Shown: one piece after another, positions 24,516 to 33,457 of the stretch
How positions within the stretch are numbered: the first letter of the stretch is position 1
Layout of the letters: the number at the start of each line of letters is the position of its first letter
Assembly: GCF_004745945.1 (NCBI RefSeq)
Contig: NZ_SRLE01000012.1
Span: 62,001 to 126,000, forward strand
Direction: 5' to 3'
Source: Mangrovimicrobium sediminis
GTDB taxonomy: Bacteria > Pseudomonadota > Gammaproteobacteria > Pseudomonadales > Halieaceae
Length of the DNA stretch: 64,000 nt
Position numbers and translations under genes: made by a program
Notes under the pieces: model-generated
What the model was told of the DNA's origin: nothing
The model's database searches: none
What the model saw: only the letters and a program-made list of their open reading frames with translations

Positions 24516-24592
24516 TACTACCCGCTTGTGCCACTTGGCCGCAGCCGCCGGATGCGTCAGAATCTTGCGCATGGCAGTGAGGTTATACAAGC

Positions 24593-25054
24593 ATGGCAAA
24601 TGAAGAACTCGCCCGGTTTCTCGCCCACTCGGTAGAGATGGAGTCGGAGGCGCGGGCCTGTTACCTGGCGCTCGCGGAGCGCATGCGCTCGCACAAGAAT
24701 ACGTCGGTGGCGGAGTTCTTCGACCGCATGGCGCGCGAGTCCCAGTTACACCTGGAGGAGGTCTCGGAGATCGGGGCGGGCATGGACCTGCCCCTGCTCA
24801 ACGACGACGAGTTCGACTGGCCCGAGGGCGAATCCCCGGAGAGTAGCGCCAGCGGCCAGGCCACGCCGAACATGAGCCTGCGCGAGGCGATCCTGCTGGC
24901 GCTGGAGAACGAGCGCGCGGCGAAGAAGTTCTACGGCTCGTTTGCCGAGATCAGCAGCGACACCGAGACCCGGCGCGTCGCGGCGCAGTTTGCCGCCGAG
25001 GAGGCGTCCCACGCCGAGCAGCTGGTCAAGCGCCTGGCTTCCATCAAGGACTGA
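24593..25054 (+). CDS. Ferritin-like/rubrerythrin-type di-iron protein
   Basis: A 153-residue four-helix protein of the ferritin-like superfamily. Likely iron ligands are in SVEMESEARACYLALAERM (helix 1 Glu), RESQLHLEEVS (Glu..His), LALENERAAKKFYGSF (helix 3 Glu) and FAAEEASHAEQLVKRL (ExxH). A linker rich in acidic residues and serine separates the two helical pairs. No rubredoxin domain is present. It probably binds iron and scavenges peroxide or stores iron in the cytoplasm. It ends 7 bases before the convergent CBS gene. Confidence 0.85.
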   Translation: MANEELARFLAHSVEMESEARACYLALAERMRSHKNTSVAEFFDRMARESQLHLEEVSEIGAGMDLPLLNDDEFDWPEGESPESSASGQATPNMSLREAILLALENERAAKKFYGSFAEISSDTETRRVAAQFAAEEASHAEQLVKRLASIKD

Positions 25055-25061
25055 GCGGCGC

Positions 25062-25466
25062 TCAGTCCATCAGCTCGCACAGCCCGTCGAACACCAGCTC
25101 GTCGTAGCTGACGATGCCGATCACTTCCCCGTTCTCGATCACCGGCGCATTGGACAGGCCGAAGCGGTCGAACAGGCGCGCGCAGTAGCGCACATCCATT
25201 TCCGGGTCCACCGGGATCACCGGCTTGGACATGATCTCGTAGACATTGACGCGCTCCGCCGCGCGGTCCTTGGCCAGTACTTTCTTGGCGATGTCCGACA
25301 GCAGCAGGATGCCGAAGGCGTCGTGCTCATTGCGTTTCTTGACGATCACCACGCTGGCCTTTTCCGCGCGCATCGCTTGCAGCGCCTGGGCCACGGTAGC
25401 CATGCCGTCCAGTTCCAGGTGCTTGGCGACCATCACGTCCCGCGCCTTGATGACTTTCTTCTGCAT
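25062..25466 (-). CDS. CBS-domain protein
   Basis: A 134-residue protein with two CBS motifs: KARDVMVAKHLELDGMATV with SVVIVKKRNEHDAFGILLLSD, then VYEIMSKPVIPVDPEMDVRY with APVIENGEVIGIVSYDEL. CBS pairs bind adenine nucleotides and gate partner proteins. It is the last gene of a four-gene minus operon with a P-II-like protein (one-base overlap, TGATG) and two DUF1538 membrane proteins. A regulatory role on the transporter is likely but inferred. Confidence 0.9.
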   Translation of the reverse strand: MQKKVIKARDVMVAKHLELDGMATVAQALQAMRAEKASVVIVKKRNEHDAFGILLLSDIAKKVLAKDRAAERVNVYEIMSKPVIPVDPEMDVRYCARLFDRFGLSNAPVIENGEVIGIVSYDELVFDGLCELMD

Positions 25467-25816
25467 CAGAGTAACTCCTCCACGTCCTGCGAGATTTCCA
25501 TGGCCTGCTGGGTAATGCCCACCGCGTCCTCGACGTCGATCTGGATGGCGATGCCGGTGCCGGGTTTCTCGTCGAATTGCCCGGCGCGGTTGATCTCCTC
25601 GAGGATGTGCCGCGACAGGTGCTCTTCCACCAGGAACAGGATGACGTCGCGCTGGGTTTCCAGGGTCAGGCCGAAAAATGTCTTGCTCACCTTGAGGCCC
25701 TCGCCCCGGGCGTTGTGGATCACCGTCGCCCCGGTCGCCCCGGCCTTGCGCGCCGCCTGCATGACGTCGTCGGTCTTGTCGTCCTGGGTAAACACGATAA
25801 TCATCTTGAAATGCAT
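25466..25816 (-). CDS. P-II-like regulatory protein
   Basis: A 116-residue protein with the ferredoxin-like P-II fold pattern: KMIIVFTQDDKTDDVMQAAR at the start, GATGATVIHNARGEG and FFGLTLETQRDVILFLVEE in the middle, then HILEEINRAGQFDEKPGTGI. The GTGI segment matches the region where P-II proteins end their nucleotide-binding strand. Unlike GlnB it has no uridylylated T-loop tyrosine pattern. It is encoded between the DUF1538 transporter and the CBS gene. It probably senses a nucleotide and controls the transporter. Confidence 0.85.
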   Translation of the reverse strand: MHFKMIIVFTQDDKTDDVMQAARKAGATGATVIHNARGEGLKVSKTFFGLTLETQRDVILFLVEEHLSRHILEEINRAGQFDEKPGTGIAIQIDVEDAVGITQQAMEISQDVEELL

Positions 25817-25827
25817 GGGGTGCTCCT

Positions 25828-26637
25828 TCAGGGAGTGGGGGGCTCGTCCGCCGCGGCTTTCTCCCGGCGGCGGGCGGTGCGAGCCGCGCGCAGTTCGGAG
25901 AGCTGAGCGTACGCCATCACCGAGAGTATGGGAAACAGGCTGGCAAAGGCGATCAGGCCAAAGCCGTCGATCAGCGGATTGCGCCCCGGCACGGTCTCTG
26001 CCAGGCCCAGGCCGAGGGCGGCGACCAGCGGCACGGTCACCGTGGAAGTGGTGACACCGCCGGAGTCGTAGGCCAGGGGAATGATCAATTTCGGTGCAAA
26101 AGCGGTCTGCAACACGACCAGGATGTAGCCGGCGATGATGTACCAGTGGATCGGGTCGCCGACCACGATGCGGTAGCAGCCCAGTGAAATGCCGGTTGCC
26201 ACACCCAGCGCCACCGCCACGCGCAGGCCCCAGATGCCGATGGCGCCACCGGATACCTCGTTGGCCTTGATTGCCACGGCGATCAGCGACGGCTCGGCCA
26301 CGGTGGTGGCGAAGCCGATGAGGAAGGCGAAGATGTACACCCAGTAGTAGTCGCTCCAGTCCAGGCCGTCGCTCATGTCGCCGACGCTGCGGATGAACGC
26401 CGGGTCGGTGAGCTGTTCGGCCATCACCCGGCCGAGGGGGAACAGGCACCACTCCAGGCCGAGCAGGAACAGCGACAGGCCGATCAGCACCCAGCCGAAA
26501 CCGAACAGGATCTGCGCCAGGTTGGCCGGCCGCCGGCGCAACACCGCGAACTGGAAGCCGAAGATGATCACGGCGATGGGTAGCACGTCGCGTACTGTGG
26601 CCACGGTGGTCTGCCAGATGGCGAGCAGGATCTCCAT
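25828..26637 (-). CDS. DUF1538 membrane protein, second subunit (UmpB-like)
   Basis: A 269-residue integral membrane protein with about seven helices. DUF1538 signatures are LLGLEWCLFPLGRVMAEQL, IGFATTVAEPSLIAVAIKAN and [20 protein letters not shown], followed by [16 protein letters not shown]. Two-protein DUF1538 transporters (UmpAB of Halomonas) have been reported to act as Na+(Li+,K+)/H+ antiporters, so cation export is the best guess. The start overlaps the other DUF1538 gene by one base (TGATG). The hydrophilic tail is rich in Arg and Glu. Confidence 0.88.
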   Translation of the reverse strand: MEILLAIWQTTVATVRDVLPIAVIIFGFQFAVLRRRPANLAQILFGFGWVLIGLSLFLLGLEWCLFPLGRVMAEQLTDPAFIRSVGDMSDGLDWSDYYWVYIFAFLIGFATTVAEPSLIAVAIKANEVSGGAIGIWGLRVAVALGVATGISLGCYRIVVGDPIHWYIIAGYILVVLQTAFAPKLIIPLAYDSGGVTTSTVTVPLVAALGLGLAETVPGRNPLIDGFGLIAFASLFPILSVMAYAQLSELRAARTARRREKAAADEPPTP

Positions 26638-27371
26638 CAGATCAGCATCCCGTAGCCCATGACGAAGATCATCGGCGTCAGCGAGGCGAAGGCGATCAGC
26701 CCGAAGCCGTCGATCATCGGGTTGCGCCCGCGGATCGAGGAGGCCAGGCCGACGCCGAGCGCGGTCACCAGGGGCACTGTGATGGTGGAGGTGGTCACGC
26801 CGCCGGAGTCGTAGGCGATGCCGATAATTTCCGGCGGCGCGAACACGGTCATGACCACGACCAGCACATAGCCGCCGATGATCAGCCACTGCACCGGCCA
26901 GCCCTTGAGGATACGCACCACACCGAGCACGATGGCCAGTCCCACCGACAGCGCCACGGTGAAGCGCAGCCCGGAGGCGTAGCTGTCACGGGCGGCGTCG
27001 GTGGCTTCGATCATGCCGCCCTCGGCGGCCACCGTCGCAGCCTCGGCGGCCACCGCGATCAGTGCCGGCTCGGCCACCGTGGTGCCGAAGCCCAGGGCGA
27101 AGGCGAAGGTGATCAGCCAGAACAGGCTGCCCTTGCGGGCAAACGCCGTGGCCATGGATTCACCGATCGGGAACAATCCCTGCTCCAGCCCATGGATAAA
27201 GAAGGTCAGGCCGAGTACTACAAACACCACGCCGAGTACCAGCTGGCCCACGTCCGGCAGCGGTTTACCGAGCACTACGAACTGGAAAAACAGCACCACC
27301 AGGATGATCGGCAGCAGGTCGCGTATGCTGCCGACGCAGGCGGCGAAGAGTTTTTTCAGGGTGGCGTTCAT
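26637..27371 (-). CDS. DUF1538 membrane protein, first subunit (UmpA-like)
   Basis: A 244-residue membrane protein homologous to the next gene, with [40 protein letters not shown] and [20 protein letters not shown], then [19 protein letters not shown]. The repeated TTVAEP and SGGVTTST blocks occur in both proteins, pointing to a heterodimer from a gene duplication. It is the promoter-proximal gene of the operon. Cation/proton antiport is inferred from the reported Halomonas UmpAB. Confidence 0.88.
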   Translation of the reverse strand: MNATLKKLFAACVGSIRDLLPIILVVLFFQFVVLGKPLPDVGQLVLGVVFVVLGLTFFIHGLEQGLFPIGESMATAFARKGSLFWLITFAFALGFGTTVAEPALIAVAAEAATVAAEGGMIEATDAARDSYASGLRFTVALSVGLAIVLGVVRILKGWPVQWLIIGGYVLVVVMTVFAPPEIIGIAYDSGGVTTSTITVPLVTALGVGLASSIRGRNPMIDGFGLIAFASLTPMIFVMGYGMLI

Positions 27372-27676
27372 CGGGTAGGTTGCGTCGTTGCCTGTCGGGC
27401 GGGTTATTGTCAGTGCCTGCTCGGCGGCTCCGCCCGGAAGCCATCACTCCACTGTCATTCAGTTACTGTAGCGCAAAGCGGTTACGTCCGGGTGTTCACG
27501 ACGCGCTGTCCCCTGCGGGTCGCGCGCCTGGCCAGGTCGCTCAACGGTCCCCGCCGCGGAGTTGCTCGCCAGTTTTTTCCTGTCGATTGTTTTCCCGTGC
27601 ATTGCTGAAATAAAGCAATCTCCGTGCCAGTGGTGGCGCTGCCTGAGGGCAAGGCCGGCGCCGGATACGATCGACC
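27372..27676. other. Gene-free stretch (305 bases) upstream of the DUF1538 operon
   Basis: This lies between the end of the AsmA gene and the start of the DUF1538 operon, both on the minus strand, and should hold the operon promoter. I see no convincing promoter, riboswitch or open frame with a ribosome site in it. Confidence 0.5.
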
Positions 27677-29548
27677 TCAGTTGCCGAACAGCTTTTTCAG
27701 CGCATCGCCGGCGTCGTCGCCGAGTTTGTCCTGCAATTCCTTCTTCGCCTTGCGCTTGACCTCGTCCGTGGCCAGGTCGCGCACGATGCCGCCGCTGTCG
27801 ATAGAGCACCAGTCCTTCGGCTCGCCGCCGATGTTGCCCTTGCAGCGCACCGGCCAGTCGATGGCGGTCAGGCGCTGGTTGACGCGGCAGGCAGGGTCGA
27901 GCTCGGACAGCCCGGCGGACAGGCGGGCGACGAAGCTGGTCTTGAAGTCGAGGCTCAGCAGGTCCATCTCGCCCTGGCCGGTGAGGCCGATGTCCGGGAA
28001 CTGCGCCGCCAGCGGTTGCAGCCGCGCCTTGCCGCCGCCCAGGTTGATGGTGGCGGAGAGCTGCTGGAACGGGCTGCTGTCCGGCAGTTGCGCGCTCATG
28101 CGCTCCTGGTTGACCAGGGCGACCGCCTGGCACAGCTTCTGCTCCACGCCGACGGCGGTGAGCACGGCGTCCTGCGTGGTCAGCTCGATCGGCCCGCGCA
28201 GGCTGCCGGTGAGCGCATTGGTGGTGTTGCCCGAAGCGTGCAGCTTCCAGTTGAGGCTGGCGCGGCCGGTGAGCGCGTCCTGCACGCCCGAGGCGGCCAG
28301 GCCCGCGGCGATGTCGACGTTGGCCAGGCTGCCCGCGGTATTGAGCTTCGCGGTGCTGCCCCTGGCGTTGAGGCTGGCGCGAAAATCGATGTCACCGCCG
28401 TGTAGCTTGCCGGTGACCCGCGACAGGTTGACCATTCCGTCCACCGCGCGCAGGCGCGCGTCGAGATCGCTCAGTTCGTGGCCGGAGAAGCGCGCGCTGT
28501 CGATGCGCAGTAGCGCGAGGGTGTCGATGGCGCGCAGCGCATTGAGCGGCAGCGGCGTGTCGCCGGCCTGCGCCGTGGCATCCTCGCCGGCCGCGGCGGC
28601 GGCCTCGGGGCTGGCCACCGCGAAGATGGCGGGGGTGAACTCGTTGAGGTGCAGGTTGGCGTTGATCTGCGGGCTCTCGAAACTGGCGTAGCGCAGTTTG
28701 CCTTTCGCCTCCAGGGCGCCGGTGGTGGCGGTCAGCTGCAGGTCGGCCACCTGTTGGTTCATCAGCACCGGGCCGGAGGCCTCGACCTCGAGCGGCTCGG
28801 CCAGCGCGCCGCTCACCACGGCCCGCAGCGACTCGATGGTGGCCTGCTGGCTCTGCTGGTCGATGGCCAGGCGCGCGTCCACCTTCAGGTCCAGCGGCGT
28901 ATCCCCGGGCAGGCGGATGTGCGCCTCCACGGGAATTGTGCGGCCGGCGAGATTGAGGCCGCTGGCGGTCACCCGCTCGATCTCGACCACGGTCTGTTCA
29001 CTGCTGCCGCGCTCGCTGAGGGTAACCCGCGAATTGTCGATGTTCAGCTTGCCCACGTTCAGCGCCAGCGGGATGGCCAGGGCGGTGGCCGCGCCGGCGC
29101 TCTCACCGGCCGCCTGCATGGTCTCGCGGCGGGTGTCATAGAAGGCCTTGAGTTCAGCGTCGCTAAGTTTGGTGGTGTCCAGCGGTGCCGGCGCGGGTTC
29201 GCTGACGATCTTGGCATCCACGCCGTCGAGCTCGATGCTGTCGATTACCAACTCGCGGCGCAACAGGGGGAACAATTGCACGCCGATCGCCAGCCGCTGC
29301 GCGCGCAGGCCGGGTTCGCTCTCCGCGGGCATCTGCAGCGATACCTCGCCCAGCGCCAGTGCCAGCCGCGGGAACAGGCCGATGTGGGTGTCGCCGTCGA
29401 CGCGCAGGGTGGCGCCGGTCTTTTCGCGCACCTGCTCGGCGGCCAGGGCCAGCAGTTTGTCCTCGTCGAGCAGCAGCGGCACCAGGATAACCACCAGGAT
29501 TATCAGCAGCAGCGGGATGGCGAGTACGATCAACAGTTTGCGTGACAT
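27677..29548 (-). CDS. AsmA family protein
   Basis: A 623-residue envelope protein with one N-terminal membrane anchor (about residues 5-28, rich in Leu/Ile/Val) followed by a large periplasmic part. AsmA features are the start RKLLIVLAIPLLLIILVVI, AALAAEQVREKTGATLRVDG (here LALAAEQVREKTG), GLFPRLALALGEVSL and the C-terminal AsmA_2 region (LSRVTGKLHGGDIDFRASLN, GEMDLLSLDFKTSFVARLS). Such proteins are thought to help move lipids to the outer membrane or shape its assembly. It is separated from avtA by 40 bases on the same strand. Confidence 0.9.
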   Translation of the reverse strand: MSRKLLIVLAIPLLLIILVVILVPLLLDEDKLLALAAEQVREKTGATLRVDGDTHIGLFPRLALALGEVSLQMPAESEPGLRAQRLAIGVQLFPLLRRELVIDSIELDGVDAKIVSEPAPAPLDTTKLSDAELKAFYDTRRETMQAAGESAGAATALAIPLALNVGKLNIDNSRVTLSERGSSEQTVVEIERVTASGLNLAGRTIPVEAHIRLPGDTPLDLKVDARLAIDQQSQQATIESLRAVVSGALAEPLEVEASGPVLMNQQVADLQLTATTGALEAKGKLRYASFESPQINANLHLNEFTPAIFAVASPEAAAAAGEDATAQAGDTPLPLNALRAIDTLALLRIDSARFSGHELSDLDARLRAVDGMVNLSRVTGKLHGGDIDFRASLNARGSTAKLNTAGSLANVDIAAGLAASGVQDALTGRASLNWKLHASGNTTNALTGSLRGPIELTTQDAVLTAVGVEQKLCQAVALVNQERMSAQLPDSSPFQQLSATINLGGGKARLQPLAAQFPDIGLTGQGEMDLLSLDFKTSFVARLSAGLSELDPACRVNQRLTAIDWPVRCKGNIGGEPKDWCSIDSGGIVRDLATDEVKRKAKKELQDKLGDDAGDALKKLFGN

Positions 29549-29588
29549 GCTCTTTCCTGTGTTGCCCGACGGCGGAGCGGGCGCGGTT

Positions 29589-30866
29589 TCAGGGGACGGC
29601 GCGCTCGCTGCCGCCCTCGGTGTAGGCGCGGCGCACTTCCTCGGCGATCAGCGCCACCCCGGCTTTTACCCTATCACCGTCCATGGCGTAGGACACGCGC
29701 AGGCACTCGTGACGGTGGGGCCAGTCGTCATCGATGCCGACAAAGAAATTGTGCCCGGGCACCACCAGCACGCCGCGCCGCTTGAGCCGCTGGTACAGTT
29801 CCTGGCTGCTGATCGGCAGGCCCTCGAACCACAGCCAGAGGAAGATCGCCCCCTCCGGGCGGTGCACCCGCCAGGGCAGGCCGGCGAAAGACTCCCGGCA
29901 CCACTGCACCGTCTGCTGCGCGCGCTCGCGGTAAAACGGGGTGATGAAGTCGCGGGTCAGCGACAGGATCTCGCCGCTGGCGAACAGTTCGCGGGCCAGT
30001 AGCGGCCCCAGCGTGCCGCAGGCGAGGCTGGCGATCGTGTTGGCGTTGGTGAAGGCGCGGATGATGTCCTCGCGCGCCACCAGGATGCCGGTGCGCACCC
30101 CGGGCAGGCCCAGCTTGGACAGGCTGAGGGCGAGAATGGTGTTGTCATTCCAGTGCGGGCGCGCGGTGCTGAACAGGATGCCGGGGAACGGCTGGCCGTA
30201 GGCGCCGTCGATGATCAGCGGGATGTCGCACTGACCGGCGATGCTGTCCAGGTGCGCCACCTCGTCGTCGGTGAGCACGTTGCCGGTGGGGTTGGTGGGC
30301 CGCGAGACACACAGGGCGGCGGCGTCCTGGCCCGGGGCGAGGTGGTCGAAGTCGACGCGGTACTTGAACTGGTTTTCGTCGAGTAACTCGAGGGTCGGCC
30401 GCGTGGCGGTGAACAGCCCCGGCCCCATCCCGGTGTCGCGGTAGCCGATGTACTCCGGCGACAGCGGCAGGTGGATGTGCCGCTGGCTGCCGTCGGGCAT
30501 GGCGCCGGCGAGCATGTTGAACAGTAAGAAGAAGGCCGACTGGCTGCCATTGCTGATGGCGATATTGGCCTCGTCCACCGGCCAGCCGTACTGGCCGCGC
30601 AGGAAGGCGGCCAGCGCGCGGCGGAAGTCGCGGTCGCCCTGGGGCGACTGGTACACCCCGAACAGGCTGTGGCGGCGCTCCGGGTCGGCGAGGATGCTCT
30701 CCAGGCGCTGGCGGAACACCGCTTCCAGTTCGGCGACGCGGCCCGGGTTGCCGCCGCCCATGAAGATCATGTCCGGGTTTTCGTTGAGCGCGCTGCCGAG
30801 ATCGTCCATCAATGCGACGATGCCGGAGTCGCCGGCGAATTTTTCGCCAAAATTCGACAGTTTCAC
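29589..30866 (-). CDS. avtA: Valine-pyruvate aminotransferase
   Basis: A 425-residue fold-type I PLP aminotransferase matching AvtA, which makes valine or alanine from the keto acids. The start MKLSNFGEKFAGDSGIVALM and MIFMGGGNPGRVAE are AvtA hallmarks. VSRPTNPTGNVLTDDE and LIIDGAYGQPFPGILF follow, with the PLP lysine in ALSLSKLGLPGVRTG. LRVSYAMD is the late arginine block that binds the substrate carboxylate. The length matches E. coli AvtA (417). Confidence 0.95.
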   Translation of the reverse strand: MKLSNFGEKFAGDSGIVALMDDLGSALNENPDMIFMGGGNPGRVAELEAVFRQRLESILADPERRHSLFGVYQSPQGDRDFRRALAAFLRGQYGWPVDEANIAISNGSQSAFFLLFNMLAGAMPDGSQRHIHLPLSPEYIGYRDTGMGPGLFTATRPTLELLDENQFKYRVDFDHLAPGQDAAALCVSRPTNPTGNVLTDDEVAHLDSIAGQCDIPLIIDGAYGQPFPGILFSTARPHWNDNTILALSLSKLGLPGVRTGILVAREDIIRAFTNANTIASLACGTLGPLLARELFASGEILSLTRDFITPFYRERAQQTVQWCRESFAGLPWRVHRPEGAIFLWLWFEGLPISSQELYQRLKRRGVLVVPGHNFFVGIDDDWPHRHECLRVSYAMDGDRVKAGVALIAEEVRRAYTEGGSERAVP

Positions 30867-30971
30867 TGTACAGTTCTTCTTTGTATGCGGGCGTTGCTAT
30901 ACCGCTATGGTAGCTCGCACCGCGCCGGCATGCACATATCGCAGCGACGGTGTTGTTCGGGGGAGGCACAG

Positions 30972-31931
30972 ATGGGGGAGCAGGCGTTGGAGCAGGACGT
31001 CAGGCACTGCCGCAACTGCGGCGCGCGGGTGCTCGGCGAGTACTGCGTGGATTGCGGCCAGCGCGAGGGCCGCGACGACAAGCGTTTCCTGGGCATGGCG
31101 GCGGAACTCACCGGCGACCTGTTCGATATCGACTCGCGTTTCTGGCGCACCCTGTACCCCCTCATCTTCCGTCCCGGCTACCTGAGCGCCGAGTTCTTCG
31201 CCGGCCGCCGCGCGCGCTACCTGCCGCCGCTGCGCATCTACCTGGTCTTCAGCTTCCTCATGTTCCTGGCGATGGGGCTGTCCGCCGGCAAGAACTTCGA
31301 TCCCGACATGGTCATCCACAGCGAAGACGAGCCGGCCACGGCGGAGCAGCTGGAGGAGGCGCTGGAGTTTGTCTCCGAGGCGGAGCGCAAGCGTATCGTC
31401 GAGGCCGTGGAGCAGGCCCGCCAGCGCGAGGCCGAGGACCCGCAGGAATTCGGCGGCCTGCAGCTGAACCTCTCGGGGGAGGACGACCCGCAGTGGATGC
31501 AGGACTTCGAGAAGCGCCTGGAGAACAACTCGCGCACGCTGAAGGACGACCCGCAGCGCATGGTCGACGCCATGCTCGACTACACGCCGCAGATGATGTT
31601 CCTGCTGCTGCCGCTGTTCGCCGCGCTGATCCAGCTCATGTACCTGATGTCCCCCTATCACTACCTGCAACACATGGTGTTTGCACTGCACTACCACGCC
31701 TTCGTCTACCTGCTGTACATGCTGGAAATCGGGCTGGAGTATGCGCTGCCCAGCGCCACCGGCTGGCTGTTCGCGTGGGGCGTGCTGTACCTGCCGCTGG
31801 CCTTGCGCCGGGCCTACGGCTCGGGATGGGGCGGGGCGATTGGCAAGTCGCTGTTTATCTATATCAGCTACGGCGTGATGTTCGCGCTGGGCCTGTCCGC
31901 GGTGGCGGTGCTGGCGCTGGCGCTGCTCTGA
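30972..31931 (+). CDS. DUF3667 membrane protein with zinc ribbon
   Basis: A 319-residue protein. The N-terminus has a zinc-ribbon CRNCGARVLGEYCVDCG at about 13-29. RFWRTLYPLIFRPGYLSAEF with AGRRARYLPPLRIYLVFSF is the DUF3667 core leading into the first membrane helix. An acidic, coiled-coil-like loop (about 110-200) and four more membrane helices follow. Function is unknown. The ATG at 30972 has GGGGGAGG upstream at good spacing and begins just before the zinc ribbon. A strong hairpin follows the gene. Confidence 0.9.
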   Translation: MGEQALEQDVRHCRNCGARVLGEYCVDCGQREGRDDKRFLGMAAELTGDLFDIDSRFWRTLYPLIFRPGYLSAEFFAGRRARYLPPLRIYLVFSFLMFLAMGLSAGKNFDPDMVIHSEDEPATAEQLEEALEFVSEAERKRIVEAVEQARQREAEDPQEFGGLQLNLSGEDDPQWMQDFEKRLENNSRTLKDDPQRMVDAMLDYTPQMMFLLLPLFAALIQLMYLMSPYHYLQHMVFALHYHAFVYLLYMLEIGLEYALPSATGWLFAWGVLYLPLALRRAYGSGWGGAIGKSLFIYISYGVMFALGLSAVAVLALALL

Positions 31932-31988
31932 TTTTTACCAGGCATCCGGGAAGCTGCGAGATAGCGGGGAGAAACGTGCGGAGAGACG

Positions 31989-32013
31989 CGGGGAGCCGGC
32001 CACCGGCTCCCCG
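31989..32013. terminator. Bidirectional hairpin between DUF3667 and globin genes
   Basis: CGGGGAGCCGG-CCA-CCGGCTCCCCG, an 11-base perfect stem in the convergent gap (31932-32027). No T run is present on either side, so its strength as an intrinsic terminator is uncertain. Confidence 0.55.
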
Positions 32014-32027
32014 CGGCGGGACGGCGC

Positions 32028-32441
32028 TCAGGCCGCCTGGTGGCTGGCTTCGATCATCACTGTCGCCAGGGTGGTGTAGGTGGTGGTCCAGGCCTCTTCC
32101 ACTTCCGGGGTGAAGCCTTCACCCAGGCCCTGGCCGAGGGTCCACAGTAGGGCGGCGGCCACCGCGTCGTAGTCCTCGTCCTTCACGCCGTAGGCCACAT
32201 GGCGCTGGCCCAGGGCCTGTACCGCGGGAACCACCGCCTCCAGGTTGTCCAGCGAGTTCACCGCGGTGTTGATCATGGACATGAGCTTCTTGCCCTGCGC
32301 CTTCATATCGCCCTTGAACAGGTCCGAGTAGGCGGGGTTGATCTCGAACAGGCGGCCGTAGAACAGTTCCGCGGCCTGCTCGGAGATCGGGACCACCTGG
32401 GCCCAGGTGGTTTTTACCAGGTTGATTTGTTCCGGAGTCAT
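32028..32441 (-). CDS. Single-domain globin (bacterial haemoglobin type)
   Basis: A 137-residue globin of the Vgb/flavohaemoglobin-domain type. It starts MTPEQINLVKTTWAQVVP, has FYGRLFEINPAYSDLFKGD (CD region with Phe) and LGQRHVAYGVKDEDYDAV, whose His is the proximal haem ligand. It ends with helix H (EAWTTTYTTLATVMIEAS). It binds haem and probably handles oxygen or nitric oxide in the cytoplasm. It is the last gene of the cytochrome operon, 66 bases after the small cytochrome c gene, which links it to the redox role of that set. Confidence 0.92.
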   Translation of the reverse strand: MTPEQINLVKTTWAQVVPISEQAAELFYGRLFEINPAYSDLFKGDMKAQGKKLMSMINTAVNSLDNLEAVVPAVQALGQRHVAYGVKDEDYDAVAAALLWTLGQGLGEGFTPEVEEAWTTTYTTLATVMIEASHQAA

Positions 32442-32507
32442 GGTTGCATCCTCGTGTGGTGTCGTTGTGTCGTATCCCTTCGGTTTATCGTTCGTCGCCG
32501 GGTCGTT

Positions 32508-32873
32508 TCAGGGCAGTGACTGGCCGGTGGCCAGCATCACCATGTAATCGACCGCGGCGGTCACTTCTTCATCGTTGAGCGCCTCATTGCCGCCGCGCGC
32601 CGGCATCATCGTGCTGCGCGGGCCGAAGAAGCCCTCCAGTGCATGGCTGTAGAGCGTCTCCCTGCCCTTGGCGACACGCGGCGCCCACTGCTGGGCATCG
32701 GTGGCCAGCGGTGCGCCGGCGATACCGTAGCCGTGGCAGCCCTCGCAGGTGTCCAGCCAGACACTGCGCCCCAGCGCCAGGCGCTCGCCGGGGAATTCGG
32801 GGTAGTCCGCCGCCGCTGCTGGCATTGTTGCCAGCAGCGCCAGCGCCAGTGCGCCGCGCTTACAGCGGAACAC
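32508..32873 (-). CDS. Small periplasmic cytochrome c
   Basis: A 121-residue exported monohaem cytochrome. A signal peptide (about 1-22, ending PAAA) is followed by the haem-binding motif CEGCH at about 43-47. The probable axial methionine is in STMMPARGGNEAL, and the domain closes with a DEEVTAAVDYMVM helix, the cytochrome c5-like layout. Its start overlaps the end of the DUF3365 gene by 14 bases, so it is translationally coupled. It probably shuttles electrons for the operon's multihaem cytochrome. Confidence 0.92.
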   Translation of the reverse strand: MFRCKRGALALALLATMPAAAADYPEFPGERLALGRSVWLDTCEGCHGYGIAGAPLATDAQQWAPRVAKGRETLYSHALEGFFGPRSTMMPARGGNEALNDEEVTAAVDYMVMLATGQSLP

Positions 32874-33438
32874 GGATGACCACGCCGCCCATCACATCGC
32901 CGAGCTTGAAGTCGCTGCGCGGGGTGTCCTTGTGGTCGTTGTGGCAGGTGGTGCAGGCCGGGGCCACGGCGACGTCGGCATAGACCGCGGTGAAGTAGGT
33001 CTTGCCGCCCAGTTCCTCGGTGGCGTAGAAGTTCTCGCCCTTGTTGGCGGCGATAAAGGCAAGGCCTTCTTTTTCTACCGGCGTGCGCGGTGCGTTCTGC
33101 TTGTTGATCGGCCACTCGCTGAGCAGGGAGTAGGAGAAGTCGTCGGTCGCCTCGCCGACCATCTCCGCGCCGAAGCGGAACATCTGCGCGGGCAGTACCA
33201 GTGCTTTTTCGTCCTCGAAGTGTTCGCTGGCCTTGATCACCTTTTCCTTGTTCTGCAGGCGGTTGACGATCATCCGCGTGTACACGGTGCGGTCGGACGA
33301 CATGACCAGGTGCAGCCAGTCGGTCATCTGCTTGGGGGTGAACATCGGCTTGTCCGCGTCGGCGGCGCCGGCCAGGCCGGGCAGGGCGAGCAGGGAAGCG
33401 AGGCCGGTGGCGATCAGGGTCTTTCGTGTATTGAGCAT
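32860..33438 (-). CDS. DUF3365 (Tll0287-like) haem-binding protein
   Basis: A 192-residue exported protein with a signal peptide ending LAGA and a C-terminal CTTCH haem motif (about 167-171), set in VAPACTTCHNDHKDTP. The DUF3365 domain is an antiparallel-sheet fold related to PAS-like haem sensors. LSEWPINKQNAPRTPVEKEG is a conserved block, and GDVMGGVVIRVPL is the typical C-terminus. The role may be redox or gas sensing in the periplasm. The ATG at 33438 has AGGAGG upstream. It sits between the multihaem cytochrome and the small cytochrome c. Confidence 0.9.
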   Translation of the reverse strand: MLNTRKTLIATGLASLLALPGLAGAADADKPMFTPKQMTDWLHLVMSSDRTVYTRMIVNRLQNKEKVIKASEHFEDEKALVLPAQMFRFGAEMVGEATDDFSYSLLSEWPINKQNAPRTPVEKEGLAFIAANKGENFYATEELGGKTYFTAVYADVAVAPACTTCHNDHKDTPRSDFKLGDVMGGVVIRVPL

Positions 33439-33457
33439 GGTGAATCCTCCTGGGGAG

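Noticed and set aside
27372-27676. Small gene or regulatory RNA in the gap upstream of the DUF1538 operon
   Set aside because: No frame has a ribosome site and start together, and no strong hairpin with a T tract is present.
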